Shown here: piece after piece, positions 7,990-18,919 of the stretch | How positions within the stretch are numbered: position 1 is the stretch's first letter | Layout: each line of letters begins with the position of its first letter | NCBI RefSeq assembly: GCF_008386465.1 | Contig: NZ_VUOD01000007.1 | Span: 46,203 to 110,202, forward strand | Origin: Arenimonas fontis | Lineage (GTDB): Bacteria; Pseudomonadota; Gammaproteobacteria; Xanthomonadales; Xanthomonadaceae | Length of the DNA stretch: 64,000 bases | Direction: 5' to 3' | The notes under the pieces: generated by a model | The model's input: the letters and a program-made list of their open reading frames with translations, nothing else | The model's database searches: none | Told to the model about the DNA's origin: nothing | Made by a program: the position numbers and the translations under genes

Positions 7990-9267
7990 TCAGGACCGGA
8001 GGGCGCGCCAGCCGATGTCGCCGCGGTGGAACACACCCTGCCAGTGCAGGTTGGCGGCGGCGGCGTAGGCGCGGCGCCGGGCCTCGGCGAGATCCTGGCC
8101 CAGGGCGCAGGCACACAACACCCGGCCGCCGGCGGTGACTACCTGGCCGTTCCTGAAGGCGGTGCCGGCGTGGAAGACCTTGGCGTCCGGGCCCGGGTCC
8201 ACGCCGAGGCCGGCGATGACGTCGCCGGTGCGCGGCGTGCCGGGATAACCCTCGGCGGCCAGCACCACGCCCAGGCTGGGACGCGGATCCCAGTCGGCGC
8301 TCACCTCATGCAGGCGGCCGGCGATGGCGGCCTCGACCAGGTCCACCAGATCGCTGCGCAGGCGCAGCATCACCGGCTGGGTTTCCGGGTCGCCGAAGCG
8401 GACGTTGAACTCGATCACCTTGGGCGCGCCCTCCGGCGTGATCATCAGGCCGGCGTACAGGAAGCCGGTGAAGGGCATGCCGTCGGCGGCCATGCCGCGC
8501 ACGGTCGGCACGACGATTTCGCGCATGATCCGTTCGTGCACCTCCGGCGTGACCACCGGCGCCGGCGAATAGGCGCCCATGCCGCCGGTGTTCGGGCCGG
8601 TGTCGCCGTCGCCGACGCGCTTGTGGTCCTGACTGGTGGCCATCGGCAGGGCGGTGCTGCCGTCCACCATCGAGATGAAGCTGGCCTCCTCGCCCTCGAG
8701 GAACTCCTCGATGACCACACGCGCCCCGGCCTCGCCGAAGGCATTGGCCTCCAGCATGTCCCGGATGGCGGCTTCGGCCTCTTGCACCGTCATCGCCACC
8801 ACCACGCCCTTGCCGGCGGCCAGCCCGTCCGCCTTCACCACGATCGGGGCGCCGTGCTCGCGCACGTGCTCGATGGCCAGCCGGGCGTCCTCGAACACGG
8901 CGTAGAACGCCGTCGGGATGCCGTGCCGGGCCAGGAAGTCCTTGGCGAAGGCCTTGCTTCCCTCCAGCTGCGCGGCCGCGGCCGTGGGGCCGAAGATCGG
9001 CTGGCCGGCCTCGCGGAAGCGGTCCACCACGCCGGCCACCAGCGGCGCCTCCGGACCGACCACGGTGAAGGCCACGCCTTCGGTTTCGGCGGCATTGAGC
9101 AGGCCGTCCAGGTCGCTGGCCTTGATGTCCAGGTTGCGGCAGCGCGGTTCGGCGGCGGTGCCGGCGTTGCCGGGCGCCACCAGCACTTCCTGCACCCGCG
9201 GCGACTGCGCCAGTTTCCAGGCCAGGGCGTGCTCGCGGCCGCCCGAGCCGATGACGAGGATCTTCAT
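7990..9267 (-). CDS. purD: Phosphoribosylamine--glycine ligase (GAR synthetase)
   Basis: A 425-residue ATP-grasp enzyme, the usual PurD length, starting [19 protein letters not shown]. It also shows the substrate-loop segments GPEAPLVAGVVD, the ATP-grasp core VVKADGLAAGKGVVVA, and GMGAYSPAP and EFNVRFGDPETQ near the C-terminus. It catalyses the second step of de novo purine synthesis: phosphoribosylamine plus glycine plus ATP gives GAR. Its ATG overlaps the stop of the preceding 157-residue gene by 4 bp (ATGA), so it is translationally coupled within a purH-orf-purD operon. Confidence 0.97.
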   Translation of the reverse strand: MKILVIGSGGREHALAWKLAQSPRVQEVLVAPGNAGTAAEPRCRNLDIKASDLDGLLNAAETEGVAFTVVGPEAPLVAGVVDRFREAGQPIFGPTAAAAQLEGSKAFAKDFLARHGIPTAFYAVFEDARLAIEHVREHGAPIVVKADGLAAGKGVVVAMTVQEAEAAIRDMLEANAFGEAGARVVIEEFLEGEEASFISMVDGSTALPMATSQDHKRVGDGDTGPNTGGMGAYSPAPVVTPEVHERIMREIVVPTVRGMAADGMPFTGFLYAGLMITPEGAPKVIEFNVRFGDPETQPVMLRLRSDLVDLVEAAIAGRLHEVSADWDPRPSLGVVLAAEGYPGTPRTGDVIAGLGVDPGPDAKVFHAGTAFRNGQVVTAGGRVLCACALGQDLAEARRRAYAAAANLHWQGVFHRGDIGWRALRS

Positions 9268-9737
9268 GGCGTGACTCCCGTGCGGGCGCGGCCGCAATCG
9301 TCCGCCCCCAGTTCGATGTCGAAGAATACCCGGCCGTCGCCGTCCACGAACCGGCGCTTGATCGTCAGGCCGCGCGCCAGCAGGAAGCGCACGTCGGCGC
9401 TTGCGCACAGCGGCAGCATCAGCGCTTGCTCGGCCCGCCGCACCGCTGCCAGCTGGCCTTCGTCGCCGTCGCCGACCCGGCGCTTCTCCGCCCGGATCGT
9501 CATCACCAGCGCCGTCCCCTCGAAGCCGGCGCTCTCGGTGACCAGGCCGGGCGCGTAGGGCGTAGGCAGGCCGCGGCGGAACTCGGCCAGCACCCGCGAC
9601 AGTTCGTCGGCCGCCGCCTGCCGCTGCGCCCGTTCGCGTTGCCGGTCCATGCCCCAGGCGACCAGCGCCGCCAGCACCAGCAGCAGGGCGAGGCCGCGCC
9701 ACAGGCGTCGTCTCGCGGTGCCGGCGGCCTCGTTCAT
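9264..9737 (-). CDS. Membrane-anchored protein of unknown function between purH and purD
   Basis: A 157-residue protein with a basic N-terminus (TARRRLWRG) and one transmembrane helix at about 12-29. The rest is a soluble, probably periplasmic domain with two cysteines (LPLCASADV and GADDCGRA). I do not recognise the family. It lies 4 bp after purH and overlaps the purD start by 4 bp, so it is certainly in the purine operon. Nothing in it resembles a purine enzyme; it may only share the transcript. Confidence 0.75.
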   Translation of the reverse strand: MNEAAGTARRRLWRGLALLLVLAALVAWGMDRQRERAQRQAAADELSRVLAEFRRGLPTPYAPGLVTESAGFEGTALVMTIRAEKRRVGDGDEGQLAAVRRAEQALMLPLCASADVRFLLARGLTIKRRFVDGDGRVFFDIELGADDCGRARTGVTP

Positions 9738-9741
9738 GGCT

Positions 9742-11310
<1,569 letters not shown>

Positions 11311-11335
11311 CCGCTACCCCCGGGGAAAGGCGGCG

Positions 11336-11341
11336 ATTATA
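11336..11341 (-). promoter_or_regulatory. Candidate -10 box of the purH operon
   Basis: A perfect TATAAT (in context GTATAATCG) reads leftward, 25 bp before the purH ATG and just after the fis gene. The matching -35 region is GC-rich with no good hexamer. No obvious PurR palindrome is seen. Confidence 0.5.
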
Positions 11342-11382
11342 CGGGAACAGGGCTTCGTGCCGGGGGCCGGAGGCCAGGGAAA

Positions 11383-11661
11383 TCAGGCGATTCCGTAGGC
11401 CTTGAGTTTCCTGCGCAGGGTGGCGCGGTTGATGCCCAGGCAGGCGGCGGCGCGGCTCTGGTTGCCCTCGCAGTGCTGCAGCACTTCCAGCAGCAGCGGA
11501 ATTTCCACCTCGCGCAGCACCAGCTCGTACAGGTCGTTGGCGTCGCAGCCGTCCAGGTCGTGCAGGTAGCGGCGCACCGAACGGGCGACGTGGTCGCGCA
11601 GCGGCGTGTGGCCTGACGGGGTCGTGTTTGCGTCCGCGCGCGCGGCGGGGAGGGCATTCAC
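11383..11661 (-). CDS. fis: DNA-binding protein Fis
   Basis: A 92-residue Fis from GTG 11661. An AGGAG site 9 bases upstream supports this start. The C-terminal helix-turn-helix ([20 protein letters not shown]) and the terminal KLKAYGI are diagnostic. Fis bends DNA, activates rRNA promoters in growing cells and helps shape the nucleoid. In E. coli fis follows dusB; here it follows a DUF3426 gene and prmA, as in other members of this group. The window also contains an rRNA promoter, a classical Fis target. Confidence 0.95.
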   Translation of the reverse strand: MNALPAARADANTTPSGHTPLRDHVARSVRRYLHDLDGCDANDLYELVLREVEIPLLLEVLQHCEGNQSRAAACLGINRATLRRKLKAYGIA

Positions 11662-11774
11662 AGGGCTGGACTCCTGGGGCTTGTGTCCGCTTCCGTGCGG
11701 CGCCGCCGGTCTGCGGCGGGGTGGGCAGTCTACGCCAAAGCCGGGACGGCCGCTAATGACCCCGCCGGTCGGTC

Positions 11775-12290
11775 TCAGTGGAAATCGAAAGTGAAGGCCA
11801 CCGCGCGTTTGCCGGGGTCCAGGATCTCCAGCGTGGCGAGCACCGATTGTCCCGGCACGATCAGGGCGGCGGCGGGGGGCGCGCCCAGATACTCCTCGGG
11901 GGCGAACCGGCGGACGCCCAGGGCCCGGCCGTCTATGTCGTGCAGGGCCACCTCCAGTTGCGGCCAGGGCTGCGGCCAGCGGGCATCGTTGCGGAAACTG
12001 GTGGTCACCAGCAGCGCACCCGGCGCGGTCGGATGCGGGCGCACTTCCCGGCTGGTGACCCGGAACGCGCCCGGCTCGCGCCAGGGCGGCAGCGCGCAGC
12101 CCAGCCAGCCGCACAACCACTCCAGTCGCGGCCGCCAGCCGGGGTCGGCGGCCAGCCGGGCACGGTCGGCCAGGGCCAGTTGCAGCGGCAGGGCGATGGC
12201 CAGCGCGGCCAGCGCCAGCCACCAGCCCCAGGGGCGGGACGGTTTCAGCGCGGGACGTGCTGGCGTGGCGAAGCGGGGGGCGCGGGCCAT
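11775..12290 (-). CDS. DUF3426 domain membrane protein lacking the usual zinc ribbon
   Basis: A 171-residue protein from ATG 12290. One transmembrane helix lies at about 22-40, followed by the DUF3426 domain ([55 protein letters not shown]). Most DUF3426 proteins begin with an MJ0042-type zinc ribbon and a long linker. Here the ATG lies only 31 bp from the prmA stop, so that part is absent. Function unknown; located between prmA and fis, a common neighbourhood for this family. Confidence 0.8.
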   Translation of the reverse strand: MARAPRFATPARPALKPSRPWGWWLALAALAIALPLQLALADRARLAADPGWRPRLEWLCGWLGCALPPWREPGAFRVTSREVRPHPTAPGALLVTTSFRNDARWPQPWPQLEVALHDIDGRALGVRRFAPEEYLGAPPAAALIVPGQSVLATLEILDPGKRAVAFTFDFH

Positions 12291-12321
12291 GCGGCGATGA
12301 TAAGCGCGAAGGCGGCGCAGG

Positions 12322-13221
12322 CTAGCGGCGGCGGCCGCTGATCCGCACCCAGTCGCCCTCGGTCGCCACTTCCAGCGCCTCGAACCACTGCCGGTAGCGT
12401 TGCAGCAGTTCCTGCTCCTGGCCCTGCAGGATGCCGGACAGGGCAATCAGCCCGCCGGTTTCGACGCGATCGGCCAAGCGTGGCGCCAGGGCATCCAGGG
12501 CCGAGGCCAGGATGTTGGCCACCACCACCGGATAGCGGGCGTCCGGTTCATCCTCCGGCGCGTACACGGCCAGGCGTTCGCCGACGCCGTTGCGCTGCGC
12601 GTTGTCGGCGCTGGCCGCCAGGGCCTGCGGATCGTTGTCCACGCCGACCGCCCGCGCCGCGCCCAGCTTCAGCGCTGCCAGGGCGAGGATGCCGCTGCCG
12701 CAGCCGTAATCCAGCACCGCCTTGCCGCGCAGGTCGAGGCCGTCCAGCCACTGCAGGCAGAGCGAGGTGGTGGGGTGGGTGCCGCTGCCGAAGGCCAGGC
12801 CCGGGTCCAGGCGCACGATCACGCCGCCCTCGGCCTCGGCCGGGGCCTCCATGTTCCAGGGCACGATCCAGGTGCGGGCGCCGAATTTCAGCGGCTCGTA
12901 CTGGTCCATCCAGGCGCGTTCCCAGTCCTGGTCGGCGACTTCGCGGAACTGCGCGTCCGAGAGGTCCAGGCCTTCGTCGAAGGCTTCCAGGGTGTGCAGC
13001 ACCAGCTCGGGCACGGCATCGCCCGGGAACAGCGCCACCAGGGTGATCTGCGGCCACAGCGGCGTCTCGCCCACGCCGGGCTCGAGCACGGCGCGCTCGT
13101 TCGGCGTCTCGGCATCGGCATCCAGCAGCGTCACCGACAGCGCGCCGATGTCCATCAGCGCGCGCTCGGCGCGGGCTTCGTCTTCGGCGCGGACGCGCAG
13201 GCTCAGTTCGATGAAGGGCAC
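12322..13221 (-). CDS. prmA: Ribosomal protein L11 methyltransferase
   Basis: A 299-residue enzyme of normal PrmA length. The N-terminal substrate-recognition domain occupies about residues 1-110 ([20 protein letters not shown] start, then [18 protein letters not shown]). The class I methyltransferase core has [18 protein letters not shown] and the SAM motif [16 protein letters not shown], then [14 protein letters not shown]. PrmA trimethylates lysines and the N-terminus of L11 using S-adenosylmethionine. Its first 19 bp overlap the small membrane-protein gene upstream. Confidence 0.97.
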   Translation of the reverse strand: MPFIELSLRVRAEDEARAERALMDIGALSVTLLDADAETPNERAVLEPGVGETPLWPQITLVALFPGDAVPELVLHTLEAFDEGLDLSDAQFREVADQDWERAWMDQYEPLKFGARTWIVPWNMEAPAEAEGGVIVRLDPGLAFGSGTHPTTSLCLQWLDGLDLRGKAVLDYGCGSGILALAALKLGAARAVGVDNDPQALAASADNAQRNGVGERLAVYAPEDEPDARYPVVVANILASALDALAPRLADRVETGGLIALSGILQGQEQELLQRYRQWFEALEVATEGDWVRISGRRR

Positions 13222-13544
13222 GGCTGGGACGTCAGTGCCGGCTTGGAAGGCCGATCAGGGCCAGCGCCGTGATCATGCAAGCACCGGCGAAGACGGCGGC
13301 CAGGAACGTATACATGCCACGCCCCGAGCCGGGCCGGCTCACGCCGTCCTGGAGCAGGAAGGCCGAGTGCCATTCCCGCATGCGCCATCAGGGCCAGCGG
13401 ATACAGCAGCCAGAAGACCAGCAACCACCCCGTGTCCGAGTTCGCGATGCAGAAGATCAGCCAGAGCACCGACACGCCGGAGATGCCCAGGGCGCCCAGC
13501 GCTTCCTCGCGGATGTCGTCCTCGTCCCTCTTCTTTCGGCTCAT
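13203..13544 (-). CDS. Small membrane protein, probably frameshifted near its C-terminus
   Basis: The annotated frame gives 113 residues from ATG 13544. Residues 1-20 are charged ([17 protein letters not shown]) and two hydrophobic segments follow (about 22-36 and 42-60), reminiscent of 2TM-domain proteins. The last 50 residues are Arg/Pro-rich and look non-coding. In the neighbouring frame the same DNA encodes a natural-looking end with a strong membrane helix (see 13232-13381). A single-base shift between about 13340 and 13388 would join the two. Either a real frameshift, a sequencing error or two overlapping small genes is possible. I do not recognise a function. Confidence 0.5.
   Translation of the reverse strand: MSRKKRDEDDIREEALGALGISGVSVLWLIFCIANSDTGWLLVFWLLYPLALMAHAGMALGLPAPGRREPARLGAWHVYVPGRRLRRCLHDHGAGPDRPSKPALTSQPCPSSN
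13232..13381 (-). CDS. Alternative-frame ORF with a C-terminal membrane helix (likely true end of the preceding gene)
   Basis: Reads [20 protein letters not shown] then [20 protein letters not shown] and a short ALIGLPSRH end, 49 residues, stop at 13232-13234. A TGA lies only two codons upstream of its ATG, so by itself it is a short gene without a visible ribosome site. The hydrophobic helix fits a small membrane protein better than the Arg/Pro-rich tail in the other frame. Confidence 0.4.
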   Translation of the reverse strand: MREWHSAFLLQDGVSRPGSGRGMYTFLAAVFAGACMITALALIGLPSRH

Positions 13545-13563
13545 CGCAGGCCCGTCCGTCCGG

Positions 13564-14931
13564 TCAGCCCAACCCGATCGCCTTTTCCTTGCGCTCGGCC
13601 AGCCGCTTCTCGAGGTAGTGGATGTTGGTGCCGCCCTGCTGGAAGCCGATGTCGGCCATGATGCGCTGCTGCAGCGGCACATTGGTCTTGATGCCGTCCA
13701 CGACCATTTCGCTCAGCGCCACCCGCATGCGGGCGATGGCCTGGGCGCGGTCGGCGCCGTGCACGATCAGCTTGCCGATCATCGAATCGTAGTTGGGCGG
13801 CACCCTGTAGCCCTCGTAGATGTGGCTGTCCACGCGCACGCCCGGGCCGCCGGGGGCGTGGAAGTGCTTGATCAGGCCCGGGCTGGGCAGGAAGCTGACC
13901 GGGTCCTCGGCGTTGATGCGGCATTCGATGGCGTGGCCGGTGATCCGGATGTCCTCCTGGCGCAGGCTCAGCTTCTCGCCGCTGGCGATGCGCAGCTGCT
14001 CGCGCACCAGGTCCACGCCGGTGATCATTTCCGTCACCGGGTGCTCGACCTGGATGCGGGTGTTCATCTCGATGAAGTAGAACTGCCCGTCCTGGTACAG
14101 GAACTCGAAGGTGCCGGCGCCGCGGTAGCCGATGCGGATGCAGGCCTCGGTGCAGATGCGGCCGATCTTCTCGCGCAGCTCCGGGGTGATGCCCGGCGCC
14201 GGCGCTTCTTCCACCACTTTCTGGTGCCGGCGCTGCATCGAGCAGTCGCGCTCGCCCAGGTGGATGGCGTTGCCCTGGCCGTCGGCCAGCACCTGGATCT
14301 CCACGTGGCGCGGGTTCTCCAGGAACTTCTCCATGTAGACCATGTCGTTGCCGAAGGCTGCCTTGGCCTCCTGGCGGGTGGCCGCCACGGCGTTGATCAG
14401 CGAGCCTTCGTTGTGCACCACGCGCATGCCGCGGCCGCCGCCGCCGCCCGCGGCCTTGATGATCACCGGATAACCGATGTTGCGGGCATGGGCGATGATC
14501 TCGTTCGGATCGTCCGGCAGCGGCCCATCGCTGCCCGGCACGCAGGGCACGCCGGCCTCCTTCATGGCGCGGATGGCCTCGACCTTGTCGCCCATCATCC
14601 GGATCACGTCCGGAGTAGGGCCGATGAACACGAAGCCGGACTTCTCCACCCGCTCGGCGAAATCGGCGTTTTCGCTCAGGAAGCCGTAACCCGGGTGGAT
14701 GCCCTGGGCATCGGTCAGCTCGGCGGCGGCGATGATGGCCGGGATGTTCAGGTAGCTTTCGGCGGACGGGGCCGGGCCGATGCACACCGATTCGTCGGCC
14801 ATCGCCACGTGCTTGAGGTTGCGGTCCACCGTGGAATGCACCGCCACGGTCTTGATGCCGAGGGCGTGACAGGCGCGCAGGATCCGCAGCGCGATCTCGC
14901 CCCGGTTGGCGATGACGATCTTCTCCAGCAT
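13564..14931 (-). CDS. accC: Acetyl-CoA carboxylase, biotin carboxylase subunit
   Basis: A 455-residue protein of standard AccC length. It starts [20 protein letters not shown]; the ATP-grasp glycine loop [14 protein letters not shown] and the downstream motifs [15 protein letters not shown] and [20 protein letters not shown] are all present. It carboxylates biotin on AccB using ATP and bicarbonate, the first half-reaction committing acetyl-CoA to fatty-acid synthesis. It lies 10 bp after accB and is cotranscribed with it. Confidence 0.98.
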   Translation of the reverse strand: MLEKIVIANRGEIALRILRACHALGIKTVAVHSTVDRNLKHVAMADESVCIGPAPSAESYLNIPAIIAAAELTDAQGIHPGYGFLSENADFAERVEKSGFVFIGPTPDVIRMMGDKVEAIRAMKEAGVPCVPGSDGPLPDDPNEIIAHARNIGYPVIIKAAGGGGGRGMRVVHNEGSLINAVAATRQEAKAAFGNDMVYMEKFLENPRHVEIQVLADGQGNAIHLGERDCSMQRRHQKVVEEAPAPGITPELREKIGRICTEACIRIGYRGAGTFEFLYQDGQFYFIEMNTRIQVEHPVTEMITGVDLVREQLRIASGEKLSLRQEDIRITGHAIECRINAEDPVSFLPSPGLIKHFHAPGGPGVRVDSHIYEGYRVPPNYDSMIGKLIVHGADRAQAIARMRVALSEMVVDGIKTNVPLQQRIMADIGFQQGGTNIHYLEKRLAERKEKAIGLG

Positions 14932-14941
14932 GGGCCGGTCC

Positions 14942-15454
14942 TCAGCTGATCACGAACATGGGTTCGTCGAATTCGACCGGCTGGCCGTTCTCGACCAGGA
15001 TCGCGCGCACCGTGCCCGAGACCTCGGCCTCGATCGGGTTGAACATCTTCATCGCCTCGATGATGCCCAGGGTGTCGCCGGCCTTGACCTGCTGGCCGAG
15101 CTTCACGAAAGGCGGCTTGTCCGGGCTGGGCGAGGCATAGAAGGTGCCGACCATGGGCGAGCGCACCATGTGGCCGTCCGGCACGTCCCTGGTGGACTTG
15201 CCGACCGCCTCGGCCGACAGGCCGGCGCCGCCGGCGCGGCCCGGGTCGGCATGGGCGGCCGGCACCGGCGCCGCGGCTGCGGCCGGCGCGGGTGCCGCCG
15301 CCGGAGCCGTTGCCGGTACCGGCGCCGCGTGGGCGATGCCGCCGGCGGGCACGCGCGAGAGGCGCACGCTCTCCTCGCCCTCCTTGATTTCGATTTCGGC
15401 GAGATTCGATTCCTCGAGCAGGTCGATCAGCTTCTTGATCTTGCGAAGGTCCAT
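14942..15454 (-). CDS. accB: Acetyl-CoA carboxylase, biotin carboxyl carrier protein
   Basis: A 170-residue BCCP. The N-terminal helical segment [20 protein letters not shown] is typical, followed by an Ala/Pro-rich mobile linker (about 40-75). The biotinyl domain carries EAMKM at 133-137, with Lys136 as the biotin attachment site, and the 'thumb' region around [17 protein letters not shown]. It is 36 bp downstream of aroQ and 10 bp upstream of accC, the usual aroQ-accB-accC order of gammaproteobacteria. Confidence 0.98.
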   Translation of the reverse strand: MDLRKIKKLIDLLEESNLAEIEIKEGEESVRLSRVPAGGIAHAAPVPATAPAAAPAPAAAAAPVPAAHADPGRAGGAGLSAEAVGKSTRDVPDGHMVRSPMVGTFYASPSPDKPPFVKLGQQVKAGDTLGIIEAMKMFNPIEAEVSGTVRAILVENGQPVEFDEPMFVIS

Positions 15455-15490
15455 GGATGGCCTCGTCTTGTGGTGATTCGGGAAAGGGGG

Positions 15491-15958
15491 TCAGCGCCCG
15501 GCCGCGGCGGCCCGGGCCGGCACCGCCAGGCGGGTCAGGGCGGCGTCTAGGGCGTAGCGGTAGCCATCGGCGCCGAAGCCGCAGACCAGGCCGACGGCCA
15601 GGTCGGAGAAATAGCTCTGGCGCCGGAACGGCTCGCGCGCGTGCGGGTTGGACAGGTGCACCTCGATGAAGGGCAGGGCCACCGCCGCCAGCGCGTCGCG
15701 CAGGGCCACCGAGGTGTGGGTGAAGGCGGCCGGATTGATCAGGATGAAGTCGGTGCCGTCGCCGGCGGCGGCCTGCACCCGGTCCACCAGGGCGTGTTCG
15801 GCATTGGACTGGAAGCTCTCCAGCGTGTGACCGGCTTCGCCCGCCTGACGGGCCAGGGCGGCATCGATCTCGTCCAGGCGGACGCGGCCGTAAAGCTCCG
15901 GCTCGCGCGTGCCGAGCAGGTTGAGGTTGGGGCCATGCAGGACCAGGATCTTCGCCAC
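15491..15958 (-). CDS. aroQ: 3-dehydroquinate dehydratase, type II
   Basis: A 155-residue enzyme started at GTG 15958 because GGGAGG lies 5 bases upstream; an upstream ATG at 16003 would add 15 residues without a ribosome site. Type II signatures are [41 protein letters not shown] and [14 protein letters not shown]. It dehydrates 3-dehydroquinate to 3-dehydroshikimate in the shikimate pathway as a dodecamer. First gene of aroQ-accB-accC; a TAAAAT hexamer on the minus strand at 16038-16033 may be its promoter -10. Confidence 0.96.
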   Translation of the reverse strand: MAKILVLHGPNLNLLGTREPELYGRVRLDEIDAALARQAGEAGHTLESFQSNAEHALVDRVQAAAGDGTDFILINPAAFTHTSVALRDALAAVALPFIEVHLSNPHAREPFRRQSYFSDLAVGLVCGFGADGYRYALDAALTRLAVPARAAAAGR

Positions 15959-16032
15959 GCTCGCCTCCCGCGGGGTGGCACAGTCTGCGGGCAGACCCAG
16001 CACTTGTCCAGAAGTTCCCTGCCAGTTGCGCG

Positions 16033-16038
16033 ATTTTA
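16033..16038 (-). promoter_or_regulatory. Candidate -10 box for aroQ-accB-accC
   Basis: TAAAAT reads leftward in the 111-bp gap between the thioredoxin-like gene and aroQ, 75 bp before the GTG start. The -35 position lacks a recognisable hexamer. Confidence 0.35.
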
Positions 16039-16069
16039 ACGGGCGTTTGAATTTCCGTCGCCGCGGGGC

Positions 16070-16624
16070 CTATTCGGCAAAGGCGCGCACCGCTTCCACG
16101 TCCGGGAAGGCGCCGTAGTGGGTTTTCAGCAGCCGGCCGTCGGCGCCGATCAGCACGCTGTAGGGCAGGATGCCACGGGCATTGCCCAGGCGCACCGAAC
16201 TGTCGCGCGGGCCCGGGGTTTCCAGGGCCAGGTCGAAACGCACCGGCACCTGGCGCAGGAAGGCCTCCGCTTCGGCGGCGCTGTCCAGGGCCACGCCGAT
16301 CACCTGCACGCCGGTCGGGCCCTGCAGGGCGGCGTAGGCGTCCAGCACCGGCATTTCCTCGCGGCAGGGGCCGCACCAGCTGGCCCAGTAGTTCACCAGC
16401 CGGCGCCGGCCGGGGCCGCCCAGGGCCAGCCGGCCCTCACCGCGAAGGGTCGGCAGCACCAGGTCGGCCGGCACCGGTTCGCCCCGGGCCACCACCTGCA
16501 GGCCGGGCGGCGGCGCTTGCTCGGCCGGCCACAGCAGGCGCTGGCCCAGCCACCCACCCAGGCCGGCGCAGACCGCGCCCAGCAGGACGATGCCGCTCCA
16601 GGCCAGCCAGTCGCGCCGGGTCAT
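16070..16624 (-). CDS. TlpA/ResA-like membrane-anchored thioredoxin
   Basis: A 184-residue protein with an N-terminal signal anchor (about 6-32) and a periplasmic redoxin domain. The active site is WASWCGPCREE with Cys84 and Cys87. The alkyl-peroxidase-like VIGVALDSAAEAEAFL and GILPYSVLIGADGRLL (with the cis-Pro) segments follow. Such proteins reduce disulfides in the periplasm, often for cytochrome c maturation. Its ATG overlaps the dsbD stop by 4 bp, so it probably takes electrons from DsbD. Confidence 0.9.
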   Translation of the reverse strand: MTRRDWLAWSGIVLLGAVCAGLGGWLGQRLLWPAEQAPPPGLQVVARGEPVPADLVLPTLRGEGRLALGGPGRRRLVNYWASWCGPCREEMPVLDAYAALQGPTGVQVIGVALDSAAEAEAFLRQVPVRFDLALETPGPRDSSVRLGNARGILPYSVLIGADGRLLKTHYGAFPDVEAVRAFAE

Positions 16625-18825
16625 CGGCGGGCGGCCTCGGCCAGGGCCTCGCGCACGATCTCGGGGGTCAGCAGGGTCGGCAGACGCCGCGGCTCTCCGC
16701 GGCGCGGGTAGACCACGTACAGCGGCACGCCGACCGCGCCGTGGGATTCCAGGAACGCGGTGATGGCCGGGTCCACGTCGGTCCAGTCGCCCTTCATGTA
16801 GACGGCATCGGCGGCGGCCAGTGCCTCGCGGAAACCCTCGCGCCCGAGCACGGTGCGCTCGTTGGCCTTGCAGCTGACACACCAGTCGGCGGTCATGTTC
16901 ACGAACACCACCCGGCCCTCGGCGCGGTAGCGGGCCAGGGCTTCGGCCGAATAGGGCACGGCGCCGTCGGCGCTGGCCGCGCTGACGCGCTCGGGCGCCG
17001 GCAGCGCCTGCACCGCCCAGACCGGCCACAGCGCGACCAGGGCCAGGGCCAGGGCCAGCCAGCGCGTGCGCCTGCCGGCCCAGCGCGCCTTCTCCCACCA
17101 CCACAGGCCCAAGGCCATGACCACGGCGCCGGCCAGCACCAGGCCAATGGCGTCGGCGCCGCGCTGCTTGGCCAGCACCCACAGCAGCCACACCGCGGTC
17201 AGGTACATCGGGAAGGCCAGCACCTGCTTGAGCGTCTCCATCCAGGCGCCCGGCCGCGGCAGCATCGCCGCCAGCGCCGGCACCCAGCCGATCAGCAGGA
17301 AGGGCAGGGCCAGGCCCAGGCCCAGGGCGAGGAACACGGCGATGGCCAGCGCCGGCGAGGCGGTGAAGGCGAAGGCCAGGGCGCTGCCCATGAAGGGCGC
17401 GGTGCAGGGGCTTGCCACCACCACCGCCAGCACGCCGGTGAAGAAGTCGCCGGCCGGGCCGGACTTCTGCGTCAGCGACTGGCCCATGCCGGCCAGGCCG
17501 GCGCCGAGACTGAACACTCCCGACAGGGCCAGGCCGATCGCCACCATCACCAGGGCCAGGGCCGCCACCACGCCCGGCTGCTGCAGCTGGAAGCCCCAGC
17601 CCAGGGCCAGGCCGGCCTGGCGCAGCGCCAGGGCGACCGCGCCGACCGCGGCGAAGCTCAGCAGCACGCCCAGGGTGTACCAGGTGGCAGAGCGCCGGGC
17701 CTGGCGGCGGTCGCCGCCGCCCTGGGCCAGGGACAGGGCCTTGAGGGACAGCACCGGCAGGACGCAGGGCATCAGGTTGAGGATCAGGCCGCCGCCCAGG
17801 GCCAGCAGCAGGGCCAGCCAGAGCGGCGTGCCGGCGCGAGCGGGCATGTCGGCGCCGGTGCCGGAAGGCGGGGCGTCCTGCCCGGCCGCGGCCGCGGCCG
17901 GCGGCAGCGCCAGGCGCACTTCTCGGGTCATCGGCGGGTAGCAGATGCCGTTGTCCTGGCAGCCCTGGAAGGTGACGCGCAGGCTGACGTCGGTGGCCTC
18001 GGCGCGCAGGCGCTGCAGCGGTAGCGGCACGTCCACCGGCTCGAAATAGACCATCACCTCGCCGAAATGCTCGTCGCGATAGGCGCGGGCGGCCGGCCAC
18101 TGTGGCGCCGCCAGGGCGACGCCCTCGCCGGTCAACGAGAAGCTGTTGCGGTCGCGGTACAGGTAGTAGCCCGGCGCCGGCGCGAAGCGCAGCATCAGCA
18201 TCTCCGGGCCGGCCACCACGGCCTCGAAGCCGAAGGCCTGCTCTGGCGGCAGCGGCAAGCCGGCCCCGCCGGCCGGCTCCAGGTCCAGGCCCGGGACGGT
18301 GCCGCCGCGACCGCCGGTCAGCGCGTCCAGGCCGGCCAGGGCCTGGTCGGCCCGGTCGCCGCTCGGCGCCGCATCCAGCACGGTGCCGGCCGGCGGCAGG
18401 GTCACGCTGACCACCTGGCTGTGCGGCGGATAGCAGATGCCGATGTCGGCGCAGCCCTGGTACTTCACCCGGAAGCCGAGCGTGCGCGCGTCGTCGGCGG
18501 CGGCGCCGGTCAGCACCGCGGTCACCTGGTTCCGGTAGGTCTGGACGTCGCCGAAGAATTCGTCGGTGTGGGCGATGCCCTCGGGCAGCTCCAGCGGATT
18601 GAGCTTGAAGCCGCCCTCCACCAGTTCCACGCCCATCCGGTGCCGGTACAGGTAATAGCCGTCGGCGATCTTCCAGGTGAACTCGATGCGGCCGCGCTCG
18701 CTGGCCACCGCGCTCAGGGCGAAGGCCTCGTCTATGGGCAGCAGGTCGGATTCGTCCACCGCCCCGGCCGCGGGTGCCAGAGCGAGCATCAGGAGGGCCA
18801 GCGGGGCCGTCAGCCAAGGGGTCAT
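16621..18825 (-). CDS. dsbD: Thiol:disulfide interchange protein DsbD with two tandem alpha domains
   Basis: A 734-residue protein from ATG 18825; E. coli DsbD has about 565. A signal peptide (1-22) is followed by two copies of the periplasmic alpha domain. The first has its cysteine pair at 125/131 (GCADIGICYPP), the second at 289/295 (GCQDNGICYPP). The eight-helix beta domain holds MPCVLPVLSLKAL (Cys354) and SPCTAPFMG. The C-terminal thioredoxin-like gamma domain has TADWCVSCKANE. It carries electrons from cytoplasmic thioredoxin to periplasmic partners. The doubled alpha domain suggests more than one acceptor. A longer start (18876) is unlikely. Confidence 0.96.
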   Translation of the reverse strand: MTPWLTAPLALLMLALAPAAGAVDESDLLPIDEAFALSAVASERGRIEFTWKIADGYYLYRHRMGVELVEGGFKLNPLELPEGIAHTDEFFGDVQTYRNQVTAVLTGAAADDARTLGFRVKYQGCADIGICYPPHSQVVSVTLPPAGTVLDAAPSGDRADQALAGLDALTGGRGGTVPGLDLEPAGGAGLPLPPEQAFGFEAVVAGPEMLMLRFAPAPGYYLYRDRNSFSLTGEGVALAAPQWPAARAYRDEHFGEVMVYFEPVDVPLPLQRLRAEATDVSLRVTFQGCQDNGICYPPMTREVRLALPPAAAAAGQDAPPSGTGADMPARAGTPLWLALLLALGGGLILNLMPCVLPVLSLKALSLAQGGGDRRQARRSATWYTLGVLLSFAAVGAVALALRQAGLALGWGFQLQQPGVVAALALVMVAIGLALSGVFSLGAGLAGMGQSLTQKSGPAGDFFTGVLAVVVASPCTAPFMGSALAFAFTASPALAIAVFLALGLGLALPFLLIGWVPALAAMLPRPGAWMETLKQVLAFPMYLTAVWLLWVLAKQRGADAIGLVLAGAVVMALGLWWWEKARWAGRRTRWLALALALVALWPVWAVQALPAPERVSAASADGAVPYSAEALARYRAEGRVVFVNMTADWCVSCKANERTVLGREGFREALAAADAVYMKGDWTDVDPAITAFLESHGAVGVPLYVVYPRRGEPRRLPTLLTPEIVREALAEAARR

Positions 18826-18919
18826 GCGGGGTCTCGTGCGGGTGGGGCGGGCCGCCGGGGCCCGCCTTCGGACCACAGGATAGCCGCGCCGGTTCCGTCC
18901 CGGGCGGAACGCTGTGGGC

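Noticed and set aside
15959..16003. Longer aroQ start at ATG 16003
   Set aside because: GGGAGG lies 5 bases before GTG 15958 and type II dehydroquinases begin at that point; the extra 15 residues lack a ribosome site.
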